This document shows, one piece after another, positions 26,286 through 34,961 of a stretch of 54,497 bases of DNA (the first letter of the stretch is position 1; the number at the start of each line of letters is the position of its first letter). The position numbers and the translations under genes are program-made. Location of the stretch: contig JAFDZI010000020.1 in assembly GCA_018266955.1 (NCBI GenBank), forward strand, positions 1-54,497. The letters are read 5' to 3'. The DNA is from Bacteroidota bacterium (GTDB taxonomy: Bacteria; Bacteroidota; Bacteroidia; Flavobacteriales; Weeksellaceae). Under the pieces are notes generated by a model that was not told the origin of the DNA, did not search any database, and saw only the letters and a program-made list of their open reading frames with translations.

Positions 26286-27017
26286 TCATATTGAAGTCCA
26301 AATCTTCCAAGCAGCCTCTGCTTGTTGTTCCAACATCAACAATCCATTAATGGTTTGTGCGCCTTTGTATTGAGCTTTTTTCAAAAACAAGGTTTCGTTA
26401 GGATTGTAAATCAAATCCATCACTAAATGATCTTTGGACAAGGCATTAAACGGAAATTCCAAACAGGCTTCTACATCAGGAAATGTACCTACTGGTGTGC
26501 ATTGTACGATAATTTTATACTCATCAACCATTTTTTCTGTTAGTTTTTGAAACAATACACCCGTTTTCCTTGATACAATAATATACGGAATATTGTTTTT
26601 TTCAAATACAAATCGAACTGCTTTTGCTGCTCCGCCATCGCCCAAAATAATTGCAGAATGGTGGTGCTTTTTCTTAAAAACCTGAAGGCTTTTTTCAAAC
26701 CCAATCACATCGGTATTAAAACCTTTTGCCATTCCGTTTTTAATTAAAATTGTATTTATCGCACCTATTTGTTGGGCTTCTTCGCTTAATTCATCCAACA
26801 AAGGCAACACCTTTTCTTTGTAAGGAATGGTAACATTTAGCCCTAATATATCCGATTGCAACAATATTTTTTTTACATCATCTATTGTCTGGCAATCGTA
26901 TAAAGAATAGGAATAATCCGTAAGCATCAGCTTTTTGAACTTTGAAGTGAAATATTTTTCGGAAAAGGAATAGGAGATATTCTTTCCTATTAAACCGAGT
27001 TTTCTATTGATTTCCAT
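26286..27017 (-). CDS. aroE: Shikimate dehydrogenase
   Basis: 243 residues, slightly short for AroE. It reduces 3-dehydroshikimate with NADPH in the shikimate pathway. Visible are the substrate loop GKNISYSFSEKYF, the catalytic Lys in NVTIPYKEKVLPLLD, NTDVIGFEKSL with the conserved Asn and Asp, the nucleotide loop ILGDGGAAKAV, and VMDLIYNPNET. The start sits 4 bp after a near-match box TACATTTA that abuts the terminator of the upstream gene. Confidence 0.93.
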   Translation of the reverse strand: MEINRKLGLIGKNISYSFSEKYFTSKFKKLMLTDYSYSLYDCQTIDDVKKILLQSDILGLNVTIPYKEKVLPLLDELSEEAQQIGAINTILIKNGMAKGFNTDVIGFEKSLQVFKKKHHHSAIILGDGGAAKAVRFVFEKNNIPYIIVSRKTGVLFQKLTEKMVDEYKIIVQCTPVGTFPDVEACLEFPFNALSKDHLVMDLIYNPNETLFLKKAQYKGAQTINGLLMLEQQAEAAWKIWTSI

Positions 27018-27021
27018 AATG

Positions 27022-27029
27022 TAAATGTA
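27022..27029 (-). promoter_or_regulatory. Candidate -7 box of aroE (near-match)
   Basis: TACATTTA on the minus strand differs from TAnnTTTG only at the last base and lies 4 bp before the aroE ATG. It directly abuts the T tract of the preceding terminator. Confidence 0.4.
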
Positions 27030-27057
27030 AAAAAGACCGAAGAAAAACTCCGGTCTT
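27030..27057 (-). terminator. Terminator after the endonuclease gene
   Basis: Minus-strand AAGACCG stem pairing with CGGTCTT around an 11-nt loop, followed by TTTTTT. It lies 13 bp after the endonuclease stop and runs straight into the aroE promoter region. Confidence 0.82.
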
Positions 27058-27069
27058 ATAAATATCCTT

Positions 27070-28845
27070 TTATTCTATTATTATCGATTTAGAAAACAGT
27101 TCGGATTTTAGGATATACTTTCCTTTTGGAAGACCAGAAAGATCCAATGTATTTCCTTTTTGAAATGGATGCGTGTAACTTCTTACCAATTTCCCATCCA
27201 TGGAATACAATTTAAGATCAACTATTTTACTAATTCCATTTCCTTTCACAAAAATTAAGGACGACTTGGTAGGATTAGGATATACCAAAATTGCATCTTT
27301 AGCTTTACTATCTTGTGTTCCTAACGAATAACAAGTCCAGCTCAAATCATCTATCGCTACTCTATTCCCAGAAGTCGGTTGTATTATTTTGATTGTAAAA
27401 TCGCCACTCACATTAATATTATTAATCGTGAAGGACCCCTCAGCAGCACTATAAGGAAGTGTTCCAATATTGGTTCCGTTGATTTCCACATTCAAGTTAC
27501 TAGAACTACCGCTAAAAAATAACTTTGTTTTTACCGTTAAAGAAGCAATACCTCCAGAAATAGTGGAAGAAAGTAAATTTCCGTTTCTTACTGTAATTGC
27601 TTTACCATTAATGGTTTGATCTACTCTAGCATCAGTAGCCGTCCAAGTGATTCCATTATTATTCCAAGTTCTGGTTTCATACCCGGAAGGATTTGTTGTT
27701 GGAATTTGTCCAAAATCTTCTGTACCACAAGTTGTTGTGCCACCACCTCCAGAACCGGCCAAGGTAGTCCCAGTAGCGGTATTACTCTGTGGCGACTGGT
27801 TACCGGCAATATCTTTGGCAATAACATAAAAATTATATACTGTGGAAGCAGACAATCCACTGATGACGCATGTAGTACCAGATACCGTAGAATGATACAC
27901 ACCATTTACATATACATCATATCCCGCAACGCCAACATTATCCGTAGCAGCAGTCCAAGAAAGATTTATGGAATTTGCCGTTGCACCAGAAGTGGCTAAA
28001 GAAGTGGGAGCCGTTGGTGGTACCGCATCTGTAGAACCCCAAATAAGATTTACCCATTGAGGATTATCAATAAAAGGATTTCTATTTCCTTGCCAATTAT
28101 ACGAAGCATTATTTCTACCAATCTCTGCTGGCGAAACAGGATCCATCGCATGCCATAACATTAATTGATTGAGTTCCCAAGCTTGTAAACCTGGATAAGC
28201 TGCACTCCCCAACATATCTCCAGAGGAGAAAGAAGCCAATTGATTTTCGTATCGAGTAACAAAATAAAAAATCATACGAGCCACATCTCCTTTAAATTCA
28301 TCAATAGGTTCGAAAACGGTCCCAAAATAACCAGCAGAAACACTATTCCCTAATTTTGATCCATTTTGAGAGGTAAAGGATGCTGTTCCTACTTTACCAA
28401 ATGGGTAATTACTGCGCATCCCATTCACCTTACCATCAGTAGCACGGATAAAATGAATATCATTTTTCATTGGAGAAGCTTCGCTAAAAAGACTTTGAGG
28501 TACAATATGCTCCCTATTATAACAATCTCCTTCAGTACTATAACTTCCGCATTGGCCAGTAGTTATCGTGTAATTATACGGATCTGAAGTTGTTGGTCTT
28601 TCAGAATAAATATCGAGAACGGTACCATCGTTTTCATAATAATAATCCCTATCCGTTGTCTGATACGCCGTCCAGAGTCCATTATACCCTTTATCAATAT
28701 GTCCGTTGGTTATAATTTGGTTTAGTTTTGATTTGAGCGCAGCTCCGGAAAGTCCAGTTGTTCCGTTGTAATAACCAGATGGAGCTTGGGCATTTAGCTG
28801 TGCAGTAAATAACAATGCTGAAGCCAGTGCATAAAAAGATTTCAT
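27070..28845 (-). CDS. Secreted endonuclease I with Fn3 and T9SS domain
   Basis: 591 residues with a signal peptide (MKSFYALASALLFTAQLNAQ). Residues about 25-270 are an endonuclease I (EndA/NucM) domain: CYNREHIVPQSLF carries the His-Me-finger catalytic H113, followed by FIRATDGKVNGMRSNYPFG. A fibronectin type III domain (about 276-362, SINLSWTAATDNVGVAGYDVY) and a lectin-like beta domain (about 385-505) follow. The last 75 residues are a T9SS type A sorting domain (VYPNPTKSSLIFV, LSGLPKGKYIL, KSIIIE). It should degrade extracellular DNA or RNA for nutrition or release from traps. Confidence 0.92.
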   Translation of the reverse strand: MKSFYALASALLFTAQLNAQAPSGYYNGTTGLSGAALKSKLNQIITNGHIDKGYNGLWTAYQTTDRDYYYENDGTVLDIYSERPTTSDPYNYTITTGQCGSYSTEGDCYNREHIVPQSLFSEASPMKNDIHFIRATDGKVNGMRSNYPFGKVGTASFTSQNGSKLGNSVSAGYFGTVFEPIDEFKGDVARMIFYFVTRYENQLASFSSGDMLGSAAYPGLQAWELNQLMLWHAMDPVSPAEIGRNNASYNWQGNRNPFIDNPQWVNLIWGSTDAVPPTAPTSLATSGATANSINLSWTAATDNVGVAGYDVYVNGVYHSTVSGTTCVISGLSASTVYNFYVIAKDIAGNQSPQSNTATGTTLAGSGGGGTTTCGTEDFGQIPTTNPSGYETRTWNNNGITWTATDARVDQTINGKAITVRNGNLLSSTISGGIASLTVKTKLFFSGSSSNLNVEINGTNIGTLPYSAAEGSFTINNINVSGDFTIKIIQPTSGNRVAIDDLSWTCYSLGTQDSKAKDAILVYPNPTKSSLIFVKGNGISKIVDLKLYSMDGKLVRSYTHPFQKGNTLDLSGLPKGKYILKSELFSKSIIIE

Positions 28846-28866
28846 AATTTCTATGTTAAAAAATGG

Positions 28867-28895
28867 GCATCAAAGTTATAAAATTTTACTGGAAA
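28867..28895 (-). promoter_or_regulatory. Candidate promoter of the endonuclease gene
   Basis: Minus-strand TAACTTTG with a TTG about 18 bp upstream, near the Bacteroidota -33/-7 layout. The leader to the start codon is about 28 nt. Confidence 0.55.
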
Positions 28896-28903
28896 CCAAT
28901 GGA

Positions 28904-30109
28904 TTATTTCTCCATGATATTTTTTTGGTTGATTTTAGAAAAAAACCATGCGATTAGTACACTGAAAAACGAGGCAGTAAATGCTACAATCCCATAATTT
29001 TGTGCTAAAATTCGGACTGGATAAGGGAAATTCTCACCCGCCAAAAACATTCCAGTTTGGATTTGCAAGAGGCAAATTAAGGTTCCTAAAATTAATCCAA
29101 CTGCAATTCCGCAAAAAATAATGAGTAACCCGGTATAAAAATAAGTTTTCCTAAGCTCTGAAATTGATAATCCAAGGGAAATCAAAGAACGAGCTTGTTC
29201 TTTTTTGTCCAATTGTAATATGGTGATGGCACCAGCCAAATTAAAAGTAGTAATGAAAATAACCAACGCAAAAATGAGATAAATAAATATTTTTTCTGTA
29301 TTGATCATCTTCCAAAAGGCAGCATTTTCCTCTTCTTTTGTCGTAATTTTTACAGCTTTGCCCAATGTTTTTTCTAATTCAATTTTTACTGTTTTGGCCA
29401 AAGTTGCGTCTTTCAACTTTACAACAATCTGATAAGCAGATCCACGAGGCAGGCCAAGTAATTGCTGCGCTAATTCTATTGGTGCGATAATATAATTGTT
29501 AAGTTGTTCGTTACCTGGAAAAATCCCCGTAGTGAAAACTTCTTTTTTATTAAAAATATCTTCCTCTTTATTTATAATTCCTGTTCCTGCTTTGGGCATA
29601 TACATCATGGCATAATCCTGATCTGAGCCCACAGGAATCGCCAAACGATTGGCCAATTGATACTCCATAATCACTTCATTGGAATACTGAAAAGAAGGAT
29701 ACTGACCGATCAGAAGTTCTTTATTAATAGGATTCACAAGGGTATAGGCTGAATCTACCGCCCTAAGATACGCTATATCTCCCTTGGTATTATACTCCAG
29801 ATAGACCTTTTCTTCTATCAGTTTGGAATATGTTTTTATTTCTTTATTTTTCTGAAGCACCCCAAGGATTTCATTTATATTATTTAAACTCTTACCCTTA
29901 GTACTTACTATCGTGAGATCCGCATGTAGATTTTTAATCACATCTCTATTCAGGTCTTCTAAACCAGAAAATACAGATATGATAATAAACATTGCCGCCA
30001 CAGCAAAAGTCATTGCCAGTACGGCCAACCATGTAATGATGGTAACCGCTGTACTGCCTTTTTTGGCAATCAGGTATCGTTGTGCTATATAAAAAGCAGT
30101 ATTCTTCAA
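28904..30109 (-). CDS. LolC/LolE-like ABC transporter permease
   Basis: 401 residues. FtsX-type architecture: a first helix (TAVTIITWLAVLAMTFAVAAMF), SVFSGLEDLN motif typical of LolC/E, a periplasmic MacB-like domain, and three C-terminal helices (EKIFIYLIFALVIFITTFNL onward). It probably moves lipoproteins from the inner membrane with a separate ATPase, not present here. There is no upstream ATG in frame; the N-terminus that fits the family begins at a TTG (30109), 16 bp after rbfA. The first ATG would be at residue 33, inside the first helix. Confidence 0.82.
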   Translation of the reverse strand: MKNTAFYIAQRYLIAKKGSTAVTIITWLAVLAMTFAVAAMFIIISVFSGLEDLNRDVIKNLHADLTIVSTKGKSLNNINEILGVLQKNKEIKTYSKLIEEKVYLEYNTKGDIAYLRAVDSAYTLVNPINKELLIGQYPSFQYSNEVIMEYQLANRLAIPVGSDQDYAMMYMPKAGTGIINKEEDIFNKKEVFTTGIFPGNEQLNNYIIAPIELAQQLLGLPRGSAYQIVVKLKDATLAKTVKIELEKTLGKAVKITTKEEENAAFWKMINTEKIFIYLIFALVIFITTFNLAGAITILQLDKKEQARSLISLGLSISELRKTYFYTGLLIIFCGIAVGLILGTLICLLQIQTGMFLAGENFPYPVRILAQNYGIVAFTASFFSVLIAWFFSKINQKNIMEK

Positions 30110-30125
30110 AAATAAAAGAGTGTAT

Positions 30126-30488
30126 TTATAACTTAGGATTATCGCCCTCTCCTTTCAATTCTTTTTCTATTCGCTCCACATCGTCTAAAGTGGTATCCAA
30201 ATAGAAATTAATATTAGGAATAATTCGGACTTGTTTTCCCATTTTTTGTCCGATAAAATTCCTGTATTGAGACTTATTTGCCTCAATCTCATCCATTATA
30301 GGCTTTCTGAATTCTTGTGGAAAAATACTTAAATATATCTTGGCAATGCTCAAATCAGCTGTTACTTTCACATCGGAAACCGATATTAAAATATTCTGTG
30401 TGCTTTCAGCAGATTGTTTCCTGAAGAGTTCTGCGAAGTCTTCTTGAATAATTTGGGCTACTTTTCTTTGTCTGTTACTTTCGTTCAT
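30126..30488 (-). CDS. rbfA: Ribosome-binding factor A
   Basis: 120 residues, single KH-like domain protein that helps mature the 16S rRNA 5' end and is needed in the cold. Family features are the N-terminal RQRKVAQIIQEDFAELF, ISVSDVKVTADLSIAKIYLS, and the closing PNINFYLDTTLDDVERIE. The ATG follows a TAAATTTG box by only 4 bp. The LolC/E-like gene follows 16 bp downstream. Confidence 0.94.
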   Translation of the reverse strand: MNESNRQRKVAQIIQEDFAELFRKQSAESTQNILISVSDVKVTADLSIAKIYLSIFPQEFRKPIMDEIEANKSQYRNFIGQKMGKQVRIIPNINFYLDTTLDDVERIEKELKGEGDNPKL

Positions 30489-30492
30489 GTTG

Positions 30493-30500
30493 CAAATTTA
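30493..30500 (-). promoter_or_regulatory. Candidate -7 box of rbfA
   Basis: TAAATTTG on the minus strand, 4 bp before the rbfA ATG. A transcript from it would be leaderless or nearly so. No clear -33 element. Confidence 0.58.
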
Positions 30501-30658
30501 GTACTTTTGTTTGAATTATTTTTTAACCGAAAGATTCAAAAAAAATTAAATAACAAAAATAAACTCTTCTATAAAAAATCGTCATTAACAAATTTGAATT
30601 TCAAGTAAACATTGAAGAAGATAGGCGATTGTATCTGAGCTTTAAAAAAAATTTAAAT

Positions 30659-31057
30659 ATGAAAATAGAACATTTGGGTATTGCAGTAAAGTCATTAGGC
30701 TTGTCGGATGACTTGTTTGCTAAACTATTGGGTAAAGAGCATTATAAGCAAGAAAAGGTAGAAAGCGAAGGGGTTACCACTTCTTTTTACCAATTGGGAG
30801 ATTCGAAAATTGAATTATTGGAAGCAACAAAAACCGATAGTCCAATTGCTAAATTTATCGAAAAAAAGGGCGAAGGCATACACCATATTGCTTTTGGAGT
30901 GGAAAACATCTTAGAGGAAATAGAAAGATTGAAAAAAAATGGATTTATTTTCATTTCAGAAACCCCGAAGGAAGGTGCTGATAATAAACTGGTTGTATTC
31001 CTACATCCCAAGTCCACCAATGGAGTATTGGTAGAATTGTGCCAAGAAAAGCAATAA
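30659..31057 (+). CDS. mce: Methylmalonyl-CoA epimerase
   Basis: 132 residues from the ATG at 30659; the frame upstream is AT-rich non-coding sequence. A vicinal-oxygen-chelate fold with two halves. Expected metal ligands are visible: H5 in IEHLGIAV, the His pair GIHHIAFGV, and the final Glu in VLVELCQ. It interconverts methylmalonyl-CoA epimers in propionate metabolism. It stands alone, divergent from rbfA. Confidence 0.9.
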   Translation: MKIEHLGIAVKSLGLSDDLFAKLLGKEHYKQEKVESEGVTTSFYQLGDSKIELLEATKTDSPIAKFIEKKGEGIHHIAFGVENILEEIERLKKNGFIFISETPKEGADNKLVVFLHPKSTNGVLVELCQEKQ

Positions 31058-31062
31058 AATAT

Positions 31063-31092
31063 TTTGTACTGTGTAAATTTTTATTATTTTTG
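31063..31092 (+). promoter_or_regulatory. Promoter of the CAU tRNA gene
   Basis: TTTG (31063-31066), 18-bp spacer, TATTTTTG (31085-31092): a good -33/-7 pair, with the tRNA starting 32 bp later. Confidence 0.7.
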
Positions 31093-31124
31093 CACACCAA
31101 TAAAGGAGAACACTTAGTTATCCA

Positions 31125-31198
31125 GGTCCTATAGCTCAGTTGGTTAGAGCACCTGACTCATAATCAGGTGGTCCCTGGTTCGAGCCCAGGTGGGACCA
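31125..31198 (+). tRNA. tRNA with CAU anticodon (Met or Ile2)
   Basis: A 74-nt cloverleaf. The 7-bp acceptor GGTCCTA pairs with TGGGACC, the D-arm is GCTCAGTTGGTTAGAGC, the anticodon stem CCTGA/TCAGG holds loop CTCATAA with anticodon CAT (31159-31161), and the T-arm is CCTGGTTCGAGCCCAGG. Discriminator A at 31198; CCA is not encoded. It is not an initiator (no C1-A72 mismatch). Elongator Met and lysidine-modified Ile2 both have this anticodon, and the sequence alone does not settle which. Confidence 0.95.
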
Positions 31199-31207
31199 CA
31201 TATAATG

Positions 31208-31234
31208 AAAGCCATCATATCGATGGCTTTTTTT
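31208..31234 (+). terminator. Terminator of the tRNA gene
   Basis: AAAGCCATC (31208-31216) pairs with GATGGCTTT (31222-31230) around a 5-nt loop and is followed by a T run. Confidence 0.88.
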
Positions 31235-31309
31235 ATTTATCATTACTTACGGATCAAGCACAAAACTTGGGGGATTAGGCAAAAAGTGGATGAAGTTTTT
31301 TTAGGGGGA

Positions 31310-32491
31310 TTATTCGTTAATTTCGTTCAGGCATTCGAGGATAATTTGGCATCCTTTCCTTATTTCGCCTTCGCTAATAGTCAGTGGTGGGGACAGTCGC
31401 ATGTATTCGTTTCGGTACAATTGCCAGAAAACGATAAGCCCTTTTTCCATACATTTTTTTGCTACGCTTAGGGTGTAGTCAGGATTCTCAAGATTCACTG
31501 CCAACATAAGTCCCATGCCATTGATGTTTTTAATTTTTGGATGAACCAATAATTCTCTGAACAATTGTTCTTTTTTCTGTGTTTGTTCCATCAATCCGCT
31601 TTCCAATACTTCGGTTAATGTTGCAAAACTGGCGGCTGCAATTAGAGGATTACCTCCAAATGTAGTGATATGTCCTAACTTAGGCGAATGAGAAAGCGTT
31701 TCCATTATTTTTTTGGAACTCATAAATGCGCCCACAGGAACACCGCCACCCATTCCTTTTCCCATGACCAAAATATCGGGGACAATACCAAAATGTTCGA
31801 AGGAAAACAACTTGCCTGTTCTTCCAAACCCTGGTTGTATTTCGTCTAAAATAAGCAACGCTCCTACCTCTTCGCATCGGGATTTGAGTTTTTTATAATA
31901 AGAAAAATCCGGTACAAGAAAGCCAGCTGCGCCTTGTATGGTTTCAGCAATTACACAGGCTGTTTTCTCGGTTATTTTCTGCAATTCTGCTTCATCATTA
32001 AATCGGATAAAATTAACCATCGGTAATAGTGGACGAAATTCTCTTTTGTGGGTTTCATTCCCCGAAACCGACAAAGCACCATGGGTATTACCATGATATG
32101 AATCCACCATGGAAATAATTTCCTCTCTTCCCGTGTATCTTTTGGCTAATTTTAAAGCTCCATCTATTGCTTCGGCACCGGAATTAACCAAATAAGTTAC
32201 CTCCAATGGCTCTGGCGTTGCTTTTGCTAATAATTGGCAAAGTGCCACCGGTTTTTCCTGAGCATATTCGCCATAGACCATCACATGTAGGTATTTTCCA
32301 GCTTGTTCGGTAATGGCTTTTACTATTTTAGGATGCGAATGCCCCAAAGTATTGGCAGAAACGCCAGCTACAAAATCCAAATAGGCTTTTCCATCTTTGC
32401 CATAAATGTAGGATCCTTCTGCTTTTTCCACCTCAAAACCTGAAGCAAAAGGTGTGGTTTGTGCTTGATATTTAAAAAAATCTCGATTCAT
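31310..32491 (-). CDS. Class III PLP aminotransferase
   Basis: 393 residues, fold type I class III aminotransferase (acetylornithine/ornithine/4-aminobutyrate group). The class signature LLILDEIQPGFGRTGKLF with the PLP-pyridine Asp, then VPDILVMGKGMGGGVPVGAF with the Schiff-base Lys, and a GHSHPKIVKAI N-terminal block are all present. Substrate cannot be set from sequence and no arg genes are adjacent. It starts 30 bp after the LptA-like gene and is likely in its operon. Confidence 0.88.
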   Translation of the reverse strand: MNRDFFKYQAQTTPFASGFEVEKAEGSYIYGKDGKAYLDFVAGVSANTLGHSHPKIVKAITEQAGKYLHVMVYGEYAQEKPVALCQLLAKATPEPLEVTYLVNSGAEAIDGALKLAKRYTGREEIISMVDSYHGNTHGALSVSGNETHKREFRPLLPMVNFIRFNDEAELQKITEKTACVIAETIQGAAGFLVPDFSYYKKLKSRCEEVGALLILDEIQPGFGRTGKLFSFEHFGIVPDILVMGKGMGGGVPVGAFMSSKKIMETLSHSPKLGHITTFGGNPLIAAASFATLTEVLESGLMEQTQKKEQLFRELLVHPKIKNINGMGLMLAVNLENPDYTLSVAKKCMEKGLIVFWQLYRNEYMRLSPPLTISEGEIRKGCQIILECLNEINE

Positions 32492-32521
32492 TTGTTTGTT
32501 AAGTTTAGAGGAATTATAACA

Positions 32522-34255
32522 CTATCTCCTTTGTCTTTTGGGCTTTTTAGCTTCTTCTTTTTCTTTATTTTTCTGAATTACGCTTTGCGCCTCATCGTAC
32601 CAATGGTCATCGGATTCGTATTTTACTTCTTCGTTATTGGGCGAATCCACCAATATGTCTTCCCATTTCCTTGGTCGGTCTTTGGTATTCCAATTAAAAT
32701 CTGGAAAAAACCTATCTCTTTTGGCAATTTTACTCATAGGATAAACTTCAGAATTTGCACCAATCTGGCAGGAGATAATCTGCACTTTTCTTTCTTCGAA
32801 CAAGGCTTCTATAACACCACAAGAAGAGATAGCCACCCCTATTCTTTCGGATTCGTTGGTTTTTTCGTTCACATCATCAGCATAATTAATGGCCTGTGCA
32901 TTTCCAATTACTTTAGCCAAGTGTACCTCATTGTTTTGGTAATAAACCGTCATAAGTTTTCCTTTCACTTGGTTAAATTCATCTTTCATATTAAGAGAAT
33001 CTGCCTTGCTTATGGCAAACGCATTTCCAATAACTTTCAGCGAGTCTATATTTTCTTTTTCAGTATTAAAATAAGCTTCAATTTTATCGCCACTCACTTG
33101 TTTTTCGCCACTCCACAAAATAGGTTTTCTGAAGAGATGCATCACACCATCGGTTTCGTTAAAGCTAATGGAATCCGCTCTTGCTTGAGCATTAGATTTA
33201 TACATTCTGGCTTTGTAAAAAGCTCTTAAAAAACTTAGTTTTTTCTTTAAGTCTAAGGAGTCTGTTTTTTGGTAAGTAATGATTTTTTCGGCTGAAAAAT
33301 AAATAGAATCTTTATCTAAAATCTTTACCGCATAAGGTTTTTCTGTAATCACTGCGGAATCTTTCTTTTCGAAAATTTCACCGTATCCTCCTTTTATAAA
33401 TCGTCTTTCTTTAGGGTCATTTAGCGTTACTCTACCTTTAGCTTTTCCAAATCCTGTTATTTGGTTATAATACATGGTATCTCCTTTCAGAGTTTTGCCA
33501 TTGTAATATAGGGTTGCATTTTTTTCTAGCCAAACCTCTTTGGAATTCATATTATAAATTCCTTTTTCTGTAAAAATTCTGTTTTGTGGATTTTTCTTAT
33601 TGGTTATCCAAGTTGGGCCACTAAAAGTAGCAGTATTGGTATTTTGGTTTTGAACAATATTTTGTCCTTCTACAGTATATTCAGCATTATTAATTTTCAC
33701 ATTCCCAGAAAAATCAATCAGTCGAGTATCCACATTGTAGGTTGCCGATTTTGTGTACATCGTGTTTTGAGCATCGGAAATTGTACCCCCTGTATTAAAA
33801 TAAGCTTTCTGTTGAAGCTTATCATAGTAGAGTGTTTCTGTTTTTATGGTTTGTTTGGGATCGGTAAGGACTACATTTTTCCTGGCTATTCCTCTTTGGG
33901 TTACTCCATCGTACTCCATTTCACCAGCGGTAATTACGGTACCATCGGGATTTTGAAGCCTTACATTACCAATGGCCTTTACAAAATTTTGCTCTTGGTA
34001 CAGTATGACAACATCCGCATTAAGCACAGAGCCTTGGTGTTCGAATTGCACTTTTCCTTGAAAATACGGATTACCATCATACTTTTTGGGATCTTTTGAA
34101 AAAAAATCTGAATGGGTATGATGAATTTTTTCTGCATTCTGATTTTGCTGTGCGCTGGCCGGGGTAAAAAAATCGTTTTTTTTAAGCGTTACTGTCTGAT
34201 TTTGAGCAGAAAATAGGATGCTCCACAGCAAAAAAAATAGAATATAATTTTTCAT
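32522..34255 (-). CDS. Large OstA/LptA-like protein
   Basis: 577 residues with a signal peptide (MKNYILFFLLWSILFSAQ). The body is a long array of OstA-type beta repeats, seen in lines such as GKVQFEHQGSVLNADVVILY, GNVRLQNPDGTVITAGEMEYD and GNVKINNAEYTVEG. This is the LptA/LptD N-terminal fold that carries LPS across the periplasm. It is about three times the length of E. coli LptA, so it could bridge more of the periplasm, and ends in a basic tail (EEAKKPKRQRR). The ATG overlaps the stop of the Fur-family gene (TAATG). Confidence 0.85.
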   Translation of the reverse strand: MKNYILFFLLWSILFSAQNQTVTLKKNDFFTPASAQQNQNAEKIHHTHSDFFSKDPKKYDGNPYFQGKVQFEHQGSVLNADVVILYQEQNFVKAIGNVRLQNPDGTVITAGEMEYDGVTQRGIARKNVVLTDPKQTIKTETLYYDKLQQKAYFNTGGTISDAQNTMYTKSATYNVDTRLIDFSGNVKINNAEYTVEGQNIVQNQNTNTATFSGPTWITNKKNPQNRIFTEKGIYNMNSKEVWLEKNATLYYNGKTLKGDTMYYNQITGFGKAKGRVTLNDPKERRFIKGGYGEIFEKKDSAVITEKPYAVKILDKDSIYFSAEKIITYQKTDSLDLKKKLSFLRAFYKARMYKSNAQARADSISFNETDGVMHLFRKPILWSGEKQVSGDKIEAYFNTEKENIDSLKVIGNAFAISKADSLNMKDEFNQVKGKLMTVYYQNNEVHLAKVIGNAQAINYADDVNEKTNESERIGVAISSCGVIEALFEERKVQIISCQIGANSEVYPMSKIAKRDRFFPDFNWNTKDRPRKWEDILVDSPNNEEVKYESDDHWYDEAQSVIQKNKEKEEAKKPKRQRR

Positions 34256-34728
34256 TAATTTTTTCGGGTTCCGTAGAAATATAAAGAATGGGAGTCTATT
34301 TGCACTCCGAAAGCATTTTCTATCGCCTCCTTAATCCCTTGGATTCTTGGATCGCAAAATTCAATTATTTCTTCTATCTCTTTATCAGAATCTTTTTTGT
34401 AAATTACCAAATGGTCGTGTTGTTTATCGAAATAAGATTTTTCGTATGAAGCAGATGAAGATATTTTTTCGGAAAACTGGTGTTTGCGAATAAGGCCTGC
34501 ATCTAGGAAAATCTCAATCGTATTATAAATTGTTGCTTTGGACACATGATATTTTTTTTGAATCATCATCAGGTATAAATCATCTACATTAAAATGATGT
34601 TCTAATTGATAAATTTCTTCTAAAATGGTATATCGTTCTGGAGTGTTTCTAAATCCCTTATCCTGAAGATATTGCCTTAACACATCCTTTATAATTTCTA
34701 TATTATTTTCCTTTTGATTGGTATTCAT
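34255..34728 (-). CDS. Fur-family metalloregulator
   Basis: 157 residues from ATG 34728 (the longer frame starts at a TTG inside the promoter box). Winged helix N-terminal domain (FRNTPERYTILEEIY, HVSKATIYNTIEIFLDAGLI) and the C-terminal metal site HDH (104-106), FCDPRIQ and SHSLYFYG. The CxxC structural-zinc cysteines after HDHL in E. coli Fur are replaced (YKKD, 110-113). I recall Flavobacteriia Fur proteins with this feature. It probably responds to iron or zinc. The stop overlaps the LptA-like start. Confidence 0.88.
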   Translation of the reverse strand: MNTNQKENNIEIIKDVLRQYLQDKGFRNTPERYTILEEIYQLEHHFNVDDLYLMMIQKKYHVSKATIYNTIEIFLDAGLIRKHQFSEKISSSASYEKSYFDKQHDHLVIYKKDSDKEIEEIIEFCDPRIQGIKEAIENAFGVQIDSHSLYFYGTRKN

Positions 34729-34749
34729 AATCTTATTTGAAAAGTATTG

Positions 34750-34757
34750 CAAATTTA
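34750..34757 (-). promoter_or_regulatory. Candidate -7 box of the fur-like operon
   Basis: TAAATTTG on the minus strand, 21 bp before the ATG at 34728; the TTG that opens the longer frame lies within this box, a reason to prefer the ATG. Confidence 0.58.
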
Positions 34758-34961
34758 TTCATTTTTATTGGATTAAAAAAAGTAAATCCTTAGCCCAAAG
34801 TCCATGCAGCAATAATTAAATTCAATGAAGAAAAGAGATCCTCTTTTGCGAAACATCCCTTTATAGGCAAGCATAAAATTTGTTTCTATAAAATTAATCT
34901 ATAAATTTTGTTTATATCAAAAATAATTTTCTATATTGCGCAATATTAAAATTTAAACAAA

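Noticed and set aside
31190..31471. 93-codon frame after the tRNA
   Set aside because: Overlaps the terminator and is antisense to the class III aminotransferase.
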